This document shows positions 7,454 through 16,190 of a stretch of 64,000 nucleotides of DNA, piece by piece. The notes beneath the pieces were generated by a model, which made no database searches, was not told the origin of the DNA, and saw nothing but the letters and a program-made list of their open reading frames with translations. Location of the stretch: the NCBI GenBank assembly GCA_002506085.1, contig DAWV01000026.1, forward strand, positions 91,373-155,372. The letters run 5' to 3'. This DNA is from Methanocorpusculaceae archaeon UBA425. GTDB lineage: Archaea; Halobacteriota; Methanomicrobia; Methanomicrobiales; Methanocorpusculaceae. A program made the position numbers and the translations under genes. Every line of letters begins with the position of its first letter. Position 1 is the first letter of the stretch.

Positions 7454-8455
7454 ATGAGAACAGGACATCCCCGTGCAGGGTCACTCGCATACTATCCAAA
7501 AGTGCGGGCTAAGGGCATCGTACCAAAGTACCAGTCCTGGCCAGCATACAATGGGCAGCCAATGCTTCAGGGCTTTGCAGGCTACAAAGCCGGTATGACC
7601 CATGTGATTATGATCGATGATCGCAAGCAGAGTCCAACCGAAGGTAAGGAAGTAATGGTGCCAGTCACCGTTATTGAAATCCCCGCCATGACCGTTGCTG
7701 CAATCCGAGTATATGTCAAAGACACCTACGGAAAACACCCGTTAACAGAAGTCTGGGCAGAAAACCTCGAAGCACTCTCCGGCAGAATCACCAAAGCAAA
7801 GATCAACAACGCTGCAAAGGCAACCGAGAAAATCAATGCCGCAATCGGCGATGTTGTTGAAGTAATGGTGCTCATGTACACCAAGACGACCGAAATCACT
7901 GGTGTTCCAAAGAAGGTCCCCGACCTTATGGAAATCCGTGTTGCCGGCGGCAGTGCACAGGAACGCTTTGACTACGCTCTCTCCCTCCTTGGGACCGACG
8001 TCGAGATGGACACTCTTTTTGATGAGGGTCAGTTCGCCGACATCTCCGGTATCACCAAAGGAAAAGGATTCCAGGGCGCAGTCAAGAGATTCGGTATCAA
8101 ACTCCGGAAGAGAAAGCACGCAAGAACCAAGAAGGAAAGACATATCGGAACTCTTGGTCCATGGCATCCACACCACGTCCGCTGGCAGGTACCAATGCCC
8201 GGTCAGTTAGGATTCCAGCAGCGTACTGAGTTCAACAAGCGTATCATCAAGATTGGTGAGAACGCAGACGAAATCAACCCGGCAGGTGGATTCCTCCACT
8301 ACGGACTTGTTCGTAACAACTATGTCTTAATCAAAGGCAGTATTCCCGGGCCCGCAAAACGCCTTGTCAGAATCCGGTCTGCAACCCGCATGGGTGAGCA
8401 GAAGGTTCAGGCACCGGTCGTTGAATATGTCAGCCTCCAGAGTAAACAGGGGTGA
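7454..8455 (+). CDS. rpl3: 50S ribosomal protein L3
   Basis: L3 helps assemble the large subunit at the peptidyl transferase centre. The 333-residue archaeal form begins with HPRAGSLAYYPKVRAKG and continues GFAGYKAGMTHV. The central KGKGFQGAVKRFG segment (about residue 200) and RKHARTKKERHIG are the rRNA-contacting tail seen in archaeal and eukaryal L3. It is the first gene of a very long same-strand cluster with junctions of -4 to about 20 bases. Confidence 0.97.
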   Translation: MRTGHPRAGSLAYYPKVRAKGIVPKYQSWPAYNGQPMLQGFAGYKAGMTHVIMIDDRKQSPTEGKEVMVPVTVIEIPAMTVAAIRVYVKDTYGKHPLTEVWAENLEALSGRITKAKINNAAKATEKINAAIGDVVEVMVLMYTKTTEITGVPKKVPDLMEIRVAGGSAQERFDYALSLLGTDVEMDTLFDEGQFADISGITKGKGFQGAVKRFGIKLRKRKHARTKKERHIGTLGPWHPHHVRWQVPMPGQLGFQQRTEFNKRIIKIGENADEINPAGGFLHYGLVRNNYVLIKGSIPGPAKRLVRIRSATRMGEQKVQAPVVEYVSLQSKQG

Positions 8456-8463
8456 AATGACCG

Positions 8464-9207
8464 ATGAAAGCAAATGTAAAAGCAATTAACGGCTCAGTCC
8501 TCCATGAAATAGAACTCCCGGCAGTATTCGATGAAGCATACCGCCCGGACCTTGTCAAGAGAGCTGTCCTCGCTTACCAGAGCGAACAGTATCAGGCACA
8601 CGGGGCAGACCCATGTGCAGGTTTGAGAACCTCTGCAGAAGGCTGGGGATCCAAACGTGGTGAAGCTAAGATTCCGCGTATCAAAAACGGAAGCCGTGCT
8701 GCAAAAGTACCTAACGTAAAAGGCGGTCACCCAGCACACGCACCAAAAGCAGAGAAGATTCTTGTTGAGAAGATTAACAAGAAAGAGAAAGCAAAGGCAA
8801 TCCGCTCGGCAATTGCCGCAACCGTCAACACCGAACTTGTCTCCGCACGCGGTCACAAATTCGAAGGCGATGCCGCAATCATCGTTGAGGAATCCTTTGA
8901 ACAGATTGCCAAGACCGCTGAAGTCAAGTCGATTCTTATCGCACTGGGACTCGGCGCAGACCTTGAGCGTGCAAGACTCTCCCGAAACATTCGTGCCGGT
9001 CGTGGAAAGATACGCGGGCGCAAATACAAGCAGGCAAAGTCTGCTCTGATTGTGACCGCCGGTGAATTCCTCGCAGGTGCCAACATCGCAGGAGTCGACT
9101 GCGTATCAGTCAATGCTATGAACATCAACGATCTTGCACCCGGATGCGACGCAGGCAGACTTACTGTCTGGACTGAAGCTGCAATCAAGATGATCGGGGA
9201 GGCATAA
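8464..9207 (+). CDS. rpl4: 50S ribosomal protein L4
   Basis: The protein has 247 residues and the extended loop of archaeal/eukaryal L4 that lines the exit tunnel: LRTSAEGWGSKRGEAKIPRI near residue 58 and GGHPAHAPKAEK near 86. The C-terminal domain holds RNIRAGRGKIRGRKYKQAKS. It starts eight bases after the rpl3 stop codon and rpl23 follows two bases after its end, so translation of the three is probably coupled. Confidence 0.96.
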   Translation: MKANVKAINGSVLHEIELPAVFDEAYRPDLVKRAVLAYQSEQYQAHGADPCAGLRTSAEGWGSKRGEAKIPRIKNGSRAAKVPNVKGGHPAHAPKAEKILVEKINKKEKAKAIRSAIAATVNTELVSARGHKFEGDAAIIVEESFEQIAKTAEVKSILIALGLGADLERARLSRNIRAGRGKIRGRKYKQAKSALIVTAGEFLAGANIAGVDCVSVNAMNINDLAPGCDAGRLTVWTEAAIKMIGEA

Positions 9208-9209
9208 CT

Positions 9210-9458
9210 ATGACACTTGCACACCCCCTCGTAACAGAAAAGGCAATGGTCCTTTTAGAGAACTCCAACCAGCTCTCCTTCATAGTTGAGAAGGAAGCAC
9301 GTAAGGCATCCATCAAGGCAGCGGTCGAGAAGACCTTCGGTAAGAAGATCGTTTCAATCAACACCATGATGACCTCTAAGGGAAACAAGAAGGCAGTAAT
9401 TACCTTCGAAGATAAAAACTCCGCTGAAGAAATATTATCTCAGCTCGGAATCGTGTAA
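9210..9458 (+). CDS. rpl23: 50S ribosomal protein L23
   Basis: The 82-residue protein is the short archaeal L23, placed at the tunnel exit, where it contacts the signal recognition particle and SecY. It begins with LAHPLVTEKAMVLLE, and ARKASIKAAVEKTFGKKIVS is the conserved helix-strand segment. The gene lies two bases after rpl4 and ten bases before rpl2. Confidence 0.95.
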   Translation: MTLAHPLVTEKAMVLLENSNQLSFIVEKEARKASIKAAVEKTFGKKIVSINTMMTSKGNKKAVITFEDKNSAEEILSQLGIV

Positions 9459-9468
9459 GGTGAGATAA

Positions 9469-10194
9469 ATGGGACACAGAATCAGTACACAGTCACGTGG
9501 AAAAGGCGGTTCAACCTACCGCGCCCCGTCGCACCAGTATAAAGCAGAGCTCAAGCACTTTGGCTCCGCACTCAAGACCGTTCGTGCAACCGTCATCGAC
9601 ATCGAGCACGACCCGGCACGTCACACCCCGATTGCAGTCGTGAAAATCGACGGCATGAAAGCTGCTGACAAGAAAGAATACGCACTCATCACAGAAGGTG
9701 TCGGTATTGGTCAGGAACTCGTATGGGGACCTGAAGCCACTGTCGAAAACGGTAATTCGTTACCACTTTCAGCAATTCCGACCGGAGTTGCCGTCTGCAA
9801 CATCGAAGCCCGCCCCGGAGACGGAGGTAAATTCGTTCGTGCAAGCGGTGTCCAGGCTGTTATCATCGGAAAATCCGAGGGTAAAGTCGGTGTCAGAATG
9901 CCCTCAGGCAAACCCAAATGGTTCAATGAGGCATGCCTTGCAACCGTCGGCCTTGTAGCCGGTGGAGGCCGCTGTGACAAGCCGATCCTGAAAGCAGGTA
10001 AGCAGTTCCACAAGATGAAGTCCTCGGCAACCCGCTGGCCAAGAACCCGTGGTGTCGCAATGAACGTTGTCGATCACCCATTCGGTGGTGGTGGACATCA
10101 GCACCCAGGTCACCCGAAGACTGTTGCACGTGGAGCTTCGCCAGGTCAGAAAGTCGGATCGGTTGCTGCACGCAGAACCGGATACCGGAGGTGA
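9469..10194 (+). CDS. rpl2: 50S ribosomal protein L2
   Basis: L2 has 241 residues and binds domain IV of 23S rRNA near the peptidyl transferase centre. The conserved C-terminal segment RGVAMNVVDHPFGGGGHQ (about residue 197) contains the functionally important histidine region. The N-terminus RISTQSRGKGGSTYRAPSHQ is typical of archaeal L2. A GGTGA ribosome binding site precedes the start. Confidence 0.97.
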   Translation: MGHRISTQSRGKGGSTYRAPSHQYKAELKHFGSALKTVRATVIDIEHDPARHTPIAVVKIDGMKAADKKEYALITEGVGIGQELVWGPEATVENGNSLPLSAIPTGVAVCNIEARPGDGGKFVRASGVQAVIIGKSEGKVGVRMPSGKPKWFNEACLATVGLVAGGGRCDKPILKAGKQFHKMKSSATRWPRTRGVAMNVVDHPFGGGGHQHPGHPKTVARGASPGQKVGSVAARRTGYRR

Positions 10195-10200
10195 ATGTAA

Positions 10201-10611
10201 ATGGCAAAGAAAACTACTAAGAGAATGCCAAAGCGGCGAGAGGAATACACCTACCACGGCTACAATATCGAGCAGCTCAAAGCCATGTCAATGGACGAGC
10301 TTCTTGCAATTATGCCGACCGGCGCCCGCAGGAAAGTTCTTCGCGGTTTTACCCGTGATGAAGAGGACGTTCGTGCGAGGATCGCTGAAGGTGACGGTGT
10401 CAGAACTCACAGCCGTTCAATGATAATTCTCCCCGAAATGGTTGGCAAGAATGTTGCCATCTACTCCGGTAAGGAATTCGTTGAGGTTGAGATTCCGGTT
10501 GAAGGGATTTTCCATTACTTTGGAGAATTCGCAGCAACCCGTAAGAAAGTCACTCATGGAAGTGCCGGTATCGGTGCAACCAAGTCGAGTAAGTATGTTC
10601 CGTTGAAGTGA
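10201..10611 (+). CDS. rps19: 30S ribosomal protein S19
   Basis: The 136-residue protein is the archaeal S19 (eukaryal uS19), a small-subunit head protein near the A site. Its basic N-terminus is followed by a C-terminal globular domain with RTHSRSMIILPEMVGK and HGSAGIGATKSSKYVPLK. The C-terminal segment is diagnostic. The stop codon is five bases before the chosen rpl22 start. Confidence 0.96.
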   Translation: MAKKTTKRMPKRREEYTYHGYNIEQLKAMSMDELLAIMPTGARRKVLRGFTRDEEDVRARIAEGDGVRTHSRSMIILPEMVGKNVAIYSGKEFVEVEIPVEGIFHYFGEFAATRKKVTHGSAGIGATKSSKYVPLK

Positions 10612-10616
10612 TTGTT

Positions 10617-11090
10617 ATGGCAAGAACAGAATACAGTAACAAACTTACCGGCGACAACATCGCCCGTGTAAAGGGAAATGAACTCAGCTGCTCTCCAAAG
10701 CATGCTGTGGAAATCGCTCACCTTGTCCGTAATATGATGGCAGACGACGCAGTTGCATACCTTGAACAGGTCATCGACCTCAAGCGTGCAGTTCCGTTCC
10801 ACCGCTACAACAGAAACGTGAGCCACCAGAAGAGTTTAAACGGTAAAACCTTTGGAACCGCAGCCGGCAGATACCCGGTCAAGGCAGCCGGAGAATATAT
10901 CCGCTTAATCCGCTCTGCACAGAAGAACGCTGAATATGCAGGTCTCGCGCCGGAAAAGATGGTCATCATCCACGCCGCTGCAAACAAGGGACGCGGCATG
11001 AAAGGAATCTTCCCCCGTGCAATGGGTAGAGCAACTCCCAAACACAGAGATTCCGTCAACGTTGAAATCATCCTTCGTGAGGTCCAGTAA
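10617..11090 (+). CDS. rpl22: 50S ribosomal protein L22
   Basis: From ATG 10617 the protein has 157 residues, begins ARTEYSNKLTGDNIARVKG and carries the family segment SPKHAVEIAHLVRNM. L22 lines the exit tunnel and touches all 23S rRNA domains. An in-frame GTG nine bases upstream overlaps the rps19 stop codon, but the ATG form matches the usual MART start and lies at good distance from the GTGA ribosome binding site. Confidence 0.94.
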   Translation: MARTEYSNKLTGDNIARVKGNELSCSPKHAVEIAHLVRNMMADDAVAYLEQVIDLKRAVPFHRYNRNVSHQKSLNGKTFGTAAGRYPVKAAGEYIRLIRSAQKNAEYAGLAPEKMVIIHAAANKGRGMKGIFPRAMGRATPKHRDSVNVEIILREVQ

Positions 11091-11092
11091 GT

Positions 11093-11788
11093 ATGACAAT
11101 CGAAAAGAAATTCGTTGCAGACGGTGTCCGCAAAGTCAGAGTCGAGCAGTACCTCAACAAGGAACTCAAACGTGCAGGCTACGGGGGTATGGACATCGTC
11201 CGGACTCCTGTTGGAACCCAAGTCACTATCTTCGCAGAGAAACCCGGTATCGTAATTGGTAAAGGCGGTAAACTGGTTCGCCAGCTTACATCCGATCTTA
11301 ACACCATTTATGGTATTGATTCCCCCCAGGTTGAGGTTCAGCAGGTTGCAAACCCGAACCTCAACGCCCAGATTATGGCAGAACGCCTTGCAAACGCACT
11401 TGAACGCGGATGGTACTTCCGAAAGGCAGGCTCCTCTGTTATCCGCCGTGTCATGGACTCGGGAGCACTTGGCTGCGAAGTTATCATCGCAGGTAAGCTT
11501 ACCGGTGCCCGTGCACGTGTGCAGAAATTCTCCGAAGGCTACATTAAGCACTCCGGCGAACCGTCTGAGTCTATCGTTGAGAAAGGCTATGCAACTGCAA
11601 TCAAGAAACTCGGTATCATCGGTGTTCAGGTTAAAATCGTCCCGCCGGGAGCAAAACTTCCGGACCAGTTTGGAATCCGTGCTGATGCAGCTCCTGCTCC
11701 GGCGCGTGTTATCGAAACTGACGTCTTTGAAGAGTTCGATGCGGAACTTGCAGCCGAACCGGAACCGGAATTTGTTGAGGAGGTCTGA
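11093..11788 (+). CDS. rps3: 30S ribosomal protein S3
   Basis: The 231-residue protein has an N-terminal KH domain with the GIVIGKGGKLVRQL signature (about residue 54) and the C-terminal S3 domain with GALGCEVIIAGKLTGARA. S3 sits at the mRNA entry site. The tail is acidic and rich in Glu, Pro and Ala, as in other archaeal S3 proteins. rpl29 follows two bases after the stop. Confidence 0.96.
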   Translation: MTIEKKFVADGVRKVRVEQYLNKELKRAGYGGMDIVRTPVGTQVTIFAEKPGIVIGKGGKLVRQLTSDLNTIYGIDSPQVEVQQVANPNLNAQIMAERLANALERGWYFRKAGSSVIRRVMDSGALGCEVIIAGKLTGARARVQKFSEGYIKHSGEPSESIVEKGYATAIKKLGIIGVQVKIVPPGAKLPDQFGIRADAAPAPARVIETDVFEEFDAELAAEPEPEFVEEV

Positions 11789-11790
11789 AA

Positions 11791-11991
11791 ATGGCTATCT
11801 TCCGAGCAAAAGAAGTCGCCCAGTTTTCCAATGCTGAACTTGTCGAGAATGAGCAGAAACTCAAAATCGAACTGATTCAGAACTATGGAAAAGTCAGCGC
11901 CGGTGGTGCACCGGAAAACCCCGGAAAGATCCGGGAAGTTCGCAGAACTATCGCACGTATCAAGACTGAACAGACCAAACGTCAGGCATAA
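11791..11991 (+). CDS. rpl29: 50S ribosomal protein L29
   Basis: A 66-residue two-helix protein located at the tunnel exit. It shows the family pattern KEVAQFSNAELVENEQKLK, then the C-terminal NPGKIREVRRTIARIKTEQ. GAGGT before the start fixes it. A SUI1 gene, found after rpl29 in some archaea, is absent here; rnp1 follows instead. Confidence 0.93.
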   Translation: MAIFRAKEVAQFSNAELVENEQKLKIELIQNYGKVSAGGAPENPGKIREVRRTIARIKTEQTKRQA

Positions 11992-12000
11992 ATCTCGTCT

Positions 12001-12288
12001 ATGATTACTCCGCAGAATATCCTGAGACATGAATTAATCGGTCTTCGTGTTACTGTGGAGCAGTCACCGAACAAATATGAAAAAGGAATTTCTGGGATCA
12101 TCATCGATGAAACCAGAAACACCCTTCGGATTACTACAGGGAATGGCATTAAGTGCCTGGAGAAACAATGTAAGTTACTCCGGGTGACCCTCCCGGATAG
12201 TGTTCAGGTGATAATAGACGGAAATGCTTTGTCTGTTTCTCCAACGCGGCGCGTTAGTATGCGCGTAAGCCCACTTCGTAAGATGTGA
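12001..12288 (+). CDS. rnp1: Ribonuclease P protein component 1 (Rpp29/Pop4)
   Basis: The 95-residue protein is the archaeal homologue of Rpp29, a Sm-like barrel subunit of RNase P, which removes 5' leaders from pre-tRNA. The recognisable segments are NILRHELIGLRVTVEQSPNK at the N-terminus and GIIIDETRNTLRI in the middle. Its place between rpl29 and rps17 is the conserved archaeal one. Confidence 0.92.
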   Translation: MITPQNILRHELIGLRVTVEQSPNKYEKGISGIIIDETRNTLRITTGNGIKCLEKQCKLLRVTLPDSVQVIIDGNALSVSPTRRVSMRVSPLRKM

Positions 12289-12307
12289 GCAAGACATGAG
12301 GGTTAAT

Positions 12308-12634
12308 ATGGCAAAAAATATCGGCTTAAATGTCGCAGTCCCTGAAAAGGATTGTGACGATGTGAATTGTCCGTTTCACGGCAGCTTATCGGTGCGCGGC
12401 CAGGTGATTACCGGTAAGGTCGTAAGCGAACGAATGCAGGGCACTGTTGTCGTCGAGCGGAACTTCCTCCATAAAGTCAATAAGTATGACAGATATGAGA
12501 AGCGGAGTTCCAAAATCCACGCACACATGGCTCCATGCCTCAACGCAAAAATTGGCGATGAGGTAAAGATTGCAGAGTGCAGACCACTGAACAAAACGAC
12601 CTCCTATGTAGTTGTCGAGGTGACTAAGGAATGA
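12308..12634 (+). CDS. rps17: 30S ribosomal protein S17
   Basis: The 108-residue protein has the OB-fold core GQVITGKVVSERMQGTVVVE and the archaeal N-terminal extension with CDDVNCPFHG, where two cysteines sit. An ATG 12 bases upstream is in frame, but GAGGG just before ATG 12308 supports the shorter product. The last four bases overlap rpl14. Confidence 0.93.
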   Translation: MAKNIGLNVAVPEKDCDDVNCPFHGSLSVRGQVITGKVVSERMQGTVVVERNFLHKVNKYDRYEKRSSKIHAHMAPCLNAKIGDEVKIAECRPLNKTTSYVVVEVTKE

Positions 12635-13029
12635 GAGGATTAACATCCAAAATTCCGCGCGCACTTCAGACTGGCTCTAAGATGATCTGTGCAGACAACA
12701 CGGGCGCCCGTGTTGTCGAGATAGTATCCGTCTTTGGTTTCCACGGTGTTAAAAAGCGGCAGCCAAAGATGGGACTTGGGGACCTTGCGACAGTTACTGT
12801 CAAGAAAGGAACCCCGGACATGAGAAAGAAGCTCGTAAGAGCAGTCGTTGTCCGTCAGAAGAAGGAATTCCGTCGCCCGAACGGCCTCAGAGTCTCCTTC
12901 GAAGAGAACGCAATGGTCCTCTTGAACGAAAATGGTGATCCGCGTGGAACCGACATTAAAGGTCCGGTTGCCCGTGAAGTTGCCGAGCGTTATCCAAAGG
13001 TTGGATCAATGTCAACCATCATTATCTAA
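12631..13029 (+). CDS. rpl14: 50S ribosomal protein L14
   Basis: The protein has 132 residues and the conserved segments MICADNTGARVVEIVSV and NAMVLLNENGDPRGTDIKGP. L14 forms an intersubunit bridge and is the docking surface for aIF6. It overlaps rps17 by four bases (ATGA), implying coupled translation. Confidence 0.96.
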   Translation: MRGLTSKIPRALQTGSKMICADNTGARVVEIVSVFGFHGVKKRQPKMGLGDLATVTVKKGTPDMRKKLVRAVVVRQKKEFRRPNGLRVSFEENAMVLLNENGDPRGTDIKGPVAREVAERYPKVGSMSTIII

Positions 13030-13038
13030 GGTGAAAAC

Positions 13039-13407
13039 ATGGCACGTATTTCAAGCACTCAGCCAAGAAAGCAGCGGAAGTTCCGGTATAATGCTCCGAT
13101 CCACACATGTGGTGCATTCTTACACTCCCCTCTCGCAGGCAATCTTCGCGAAAAGTATGGAAAGCGCAGTTTCCGTGTAGTTACCGGCGATACAGTCAAA
13201 GTCCTCCGTGGTGAATTCAAAGGTATCGAAGGCGTTGTTGACAAAGTAGATGTCAAAAACACCAAGATTCTTGTTCACGGAGTATCTGTCAAGAAAGCCA
13301 ACGGCGAAGACGTCCCAAGACCTGTCGACCCGTCCAAGATAATGATCACCAAACTCAACACAAAAGATGCAAAACGCGTTGCACGCCTTGAGGTGAAGGT
13401 ACAATGA
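13039..13407 (+). CDS. rpl24: 50S ribosomal protein L24
   Basis: The 122-residue archaeal L24 starts assembly of the large subunit. Its KOW motif is in FRVVTGDTVKVLRGEFKG (about residue 49), and the archaeal N-terminal extension SSTQPRKQRKFRYNAPIH is present. It overlaps rps4e by four bases. Confidence 0.95.
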   Translation: MARISSTQPRKQRKFRYNAPIHTCGAFLHSPLAGNLREKYGKRSFRVVTGDTVKVLRGEFKGIEGVVDKVDVKNTKILVHGVSVKKANGEDVPRPVDPSKIMITKLNTKDAKRVARLEVKVQ

Positions 13408-14123
13408 CCCGAACCAAACGTATGACAGCACCTGATGCATGGCAGCTCTCCAGAAAAGAAAGCAAGTATGTCGTCAGCACCGCAAGCGGTCCGCACGATG
13501 GGTCTGCTCTTCCAATCGGCGTATGGCTCCGTGACCACATGCAGTTTGCATTAAACACCAAAGAAGTCAGAAAGATTCTGCACGAACGTCAGGTTGTCTT
13601 AAACGGACACATTGTAACTGACGAACACATTGGAATCGACGTCTTTGATATCATCAGCTTCCCGAATATCGACAAGCACTACATGATTCTTGTTGATGAA
13701 AAGGGACGCCACAATGAGTATGAAATCTCAGCAGATGCAGCCAAAGTCCAGCTCGTTAAAGTTGCAAACAAAACCACCATTAAAGGCGGCAAGACACAGA
13801 TCAACTTAACCACTGGTGCAAACTTCATCGGTGAAGACAGCTACAAAGGCAGCGACAGTCTTGTCATCGGCATTACCGGCGACGACCGTTTCGCAGTTCA
13901 GCAGCACTTCCCGTATGCAGTTGGCAATATGGCAATCGTCATTGGCGGACAGCACACCATGAAATCCGGAAAAATTGTAGAGATTATTCATCAGGAAACC
14001 TCACTTTCGAACCATGTCATCATTGAAGATGCCAACGGCGACAAATTTGAGACCATCAATGACTATGTCTACATGATCGGAACTACCGAATCTTTCCTTA
14101 AAACCTGGGGTGTTGAAGCATGA
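13404..14123 (+). CDS. rps4e: 30S ribosomal protein S4e
   Basis: The 239-residue protein is the archaeal/eukaryal-specific S4e. It has an S4-like RNA-binding region, NTKEVRKILHERQVVLNG (about residue 52), a central domain with GRHNEYEISADAAK, and a KOW-like C-terminal domain with GGQHTMKSGKIVEI. It overlaps both neighbours by four bases. Confidence 0.95.
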   Translation: MTRTKRMTAPDAWQLSRKESKYVVSTASGPHDGSALPIGVWLRDHMQFALNTKEVRKILHERQVVLNGHIVTDEHIGIDVFDIISFPNIDKHYMILVDEKGRHNEYEISADAAKVQLVKVANKTTIKGGKTQINLTTGANFIGEDSYKGSDSLVIGITGDDRFAVQQHFPYAVGNMAIVIGGQHTMKSGKIVEIIHQETSLSNHVIIEDANGDKFETINDYVYMIGTTESFLKTWGVEA

Positions 14124-14635
14124 GTGACATGCAGACTCCGTTCGTTGCGAAAGTCGTCGTCCACATGGGCGTCGGCGAAGCAGGTGAACGCCTTGTCCAC
14201 GCTGAGAACATCATGGGTGACCTGACCAAAGGCGCAAAACCAATCCGCTCGTATGCTAAAAACACACTTCCGGCATTCGGTATTCGCCGCGGTCAGCCAA
14301 TCGGATGTAAAGTAACTCTTCGTGGTAAGAAAGCACAGGAATTCCTTGAAACTGCACTCAAAACCTACGCCGTGGAAAATGTTCTCCACGCCCGTCAGTT
14401 TGATGCAACGGGCAACTTTGGTTTCGGTATCGAAGAACACACCGACTTCCCGGGACAGTCATATGACCCGAAGATCGGTATCTACGGTATGGATATCATT
14501 GCGGTTATCGAAAAGAAAGGAACCAGAACCGCACGCAGAAAAATCCAGCAGAAAAAAATCAACAGCAAACTTCACGTGGCTCGTGAAGAATCCATGAAGT
14601 TTGTGACTGAGACTTTCGGCATTGGGGTGGAGTAA
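14120..14635 (+). CDS. rpl5: 50S ribosomal protein L5
   Basis: The protein has 171 residues; it binds 5S rRNA and contacts the P-site tRNA. Recognised segments are VVVHMGVGEAGERLVHAEN, FGIRRGQPIGCKVTLRG and YDPKIGIYGMDI. The length is that of archaeal L5. The start overlaps the rps4e stop codon. Confidence 0.95.
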   Translation: MSDMQTPFVAKVVVHMGVGEAGERLVHAENIMGDLTKGAKPIRSYAKNTLPAFGIRRGQPIGCKVTLRGKKAQEFLETALKTYAVENVLHARQFDATGNFGFGIEEHTDFPGQSYDPKIGIYGMDIIAVIEKKGTRTARRKIQQKKINSKLHVAREESMKFVTETFGIGVE

Positions 14636-14636
14636 C

Positions 14637-14807
14637 ATGGCAGCAAAAGACAACGGCAAAGTCCAGCAGAAAAAGTATGGCCGCGGTGCAAACCAGTGCC
14701 AGCTTTGCGGACGTAAGCAGGGACTTGTGCGCAGATACAACATTTACTTCTGCCGTCAGTGTTTCCGTGAATGGGCACCCACCATGGGCTTTAAGAAGAT
14801 GAACTAA
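14637..14807 (+). CDS. rps14: 30S ribosomal protein S14 (zinc-binding)
   Basis: The 56-residue zinc-ribbon form has CQLCGRKQGLVRRYNIYFC followed by RQC, giving the four zinc ligands, then FREWAPTMGFKKMN. A longer frame begins inside rpl5, but ATG 14637, one base after the rpl5 stop and preceded by GGTGGAG, gives the normal archaeal length. Confidence 0.95.
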   Translation: MAAKDNGKVQQKKYGRGANQCQLCGRKQGLVRRYNIYFCRQCFREWAPTMGFKKMN

Positions 14808-14821
14808 GAGGTGAAAGGAGA

Positions 14822-15214
14822 ATGACAAAACAGAATCCTATCGCAGACGCAATGAGCGCTATCAAGAATGCCGGTGACACTGGTAAACTTGCAGTGACCG
14901 TTGAACCAGCAAGCCGCCTCTTTGGTGACATGCTTAAGGTCATGCAGGAATATGGCTATATCACCGGCTTTGAGAAGATTGACGACGGCAGAGGAGGTCA
15001 GTACAAGATCGCACTCTCCGGCGGCATCAACAAATGTGGTGTTATCACGCCGCGTTTCTCGGTGAAAGTAGAGGACCTCGAGTCCTGGGAAATCAGATAC
15101 CTTCCAGGGAAAGGCTTCGGAATTATGATTCTGACCACTTCCCAGGGGGTTATGTCCCATGAACAGGCACGTAAGCTCGGCATCGGTGGCGAGCTTTTAG
15201 GATACGTCTTCTGA
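14822..15214 (+). CDS. rps8: 30S ribosomal protein S8
   Basis: The 130-residue protein opens with NPIADAMSAIKNAGDTGK and ends with the conserved RNA-binding segment GIMILTTSQGVMSHEQARK, then GIGGELLGYVF. S8 is a central-domain assembly protein. A GGTGAAAGGAG sequence before the start is a strong ribosome binding site. Confidence 0.95.
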   Translation: MTKQNPIADAMSAIKNAGDTGKLAVTVEPASRLFGDMLKVMQEYGYITGFEKIDDGRGGQYKIALSGGINKCGVITPRFSVKVEDLESWEIRYLPGKGFGIMILTTSQGVMSHEQARKLGIGGELLGYVF

Positions 15215-15226
15215 GGAGTGAAAACA

Positions 15227-15751
15227 ATGGCAGAATTGATTTTCAAAATCCCGGCAGGCGTTACTATCACCAGAAATGGTGATTTCGTTACCGTGAAGGG
15301 ATCAAAAGGGGAACTTACCCGCGCAATGTACCACCCTGCAATCAGTATTACTACTGCAGATGGTTCAGTCAAACTCGTAAGTACTTCTGAAAGACGTAGT
15401 GTTTATGCACTGCTCGGTACCTATAAGGCCCACCTCGGTGTCATGAGCAAAGGCGTAACCGAAGGTTACGAATACCACATGAAAATTGTGTACAACCACT
15501 TCCCAATTCAGGCAAAAATTGCAGGCGAGAGAGTCGAGATTGCAAACTTCCTTGGTGAGAAGCAGGCACGTTACGCAAAGATCGTCGAAGGCGTGAAAGT
15601 AAAAGTCCAGGGCGACGAACTGATCTTAACCGGTACCAACCGTGAATCGATCGGTAACACCGCTGCAAATGTCGAACAGGCATGCAAGGTCAGAGATCGT
15701 GACCCGCGTGTGTTCCAGGACGGCATTTACATTACCAACAGAGGCAACTAA
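15227..15751 (+). CDS. rpl6: 50S ribosomal protein L6
   Basis: From ATG 15227 the protein has 174 residues. It has the duplicated L6 fold with VTVKGSKGELTRAM in the first half and VKVQGDELILTGTNRESIGN in the second. An in-frame GTG at 15218 is part of the GGAGTGA ribosome binding site and is not taken as the start. L6 lies near the factor-binding site of the large subunit. Confidence 0.94.
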   Translation: MAELIFKIPAGVTITRNGDFVTVKGSKGELTRAMYHPAISITTADGSVKLVSTSERRSVYALLGTYKAHLGVMSKGVTEGYEYHMKIVYNHFPIQAKIAGERVEIANFLGEKQARYAKIVEGVKVKVQGDELILTGTNRESIGNTAANVEQACKVRDRDPRVFQDGIYITNRGN

Positions 15752-15752
15752 A

Positions 15753-16190
15753 ATGGCGAGTGAAATAAAGAAACTTATCCGAGCCCGCGAAGCAAAGAAA
15801 GCACGCTTCTCCCGTCAGTGCCTCCAGGCAAAAGTAAAACTGGCAGACAGCTGGAGAAGACCACGGGGTCTCCACAGCAAACAGCGCAAAGATTTCCGTG
15901 CAAAGGGTGCACACCCGGAAGCAGGATTCGGAGCACCGAAAGCAATTCGTGGATTCCACCCAAGCGGATACCGTGAAGCACTTGTCTTCACCCCATCTGA
16001 GCTTAGCGCAATCGACCCAGCAACTACCGCAGTACGCATCGGCGGATCTGTCGGTGGTGCAAAACGCAGCATTATCCAGAACAAAGCAGCTGAACTCGGT
16101 ATCAAAGTACTGAATCAGAAAGAAACAAAAGTTGCCGTTACTCCGGTTGCAGAACCGGCAGCAGCTAAAGAGGTGAAAGCAGATGAGTGA
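15753..16190 (+). CDS. rpl32e: 50S ribosomal protein L32e
   Basis: The start is ATG 15753, immediately after the rpl6 stop, giving 145 residues. It carries the L32e core SWRRPRGLHSKQRKDFRAKG and GFHPSGYREALVFTPSEL. It is found only in archaea and eukaryotes. The C-terminal 30 residues are rich in Ala, Val and Lys and probably disordered. It overlaps rpl19e by eight bases. Confidence 0.93.
   Translation: MASEIKKLIRAREAKKARFSRQCLQAKVKLADSWRRPRGLHSKQRKDFRAKGAHPEAGFGAPKAIRGFHPSGYREALVFTPSELSAIDPATTAVRIGGSVGGAKRSIIQNKAAELGIKVLNQKETKVAVTPVAEPAAAKEVKADE

Noticed and set aside
10805..11551. 248-codon frame on the minus strand across rpl22 and rps3
   Set aside because: It is the shadow of two certain ribosomal genes with strong codon bias. 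The protein is Cys-rich and unlike any family.
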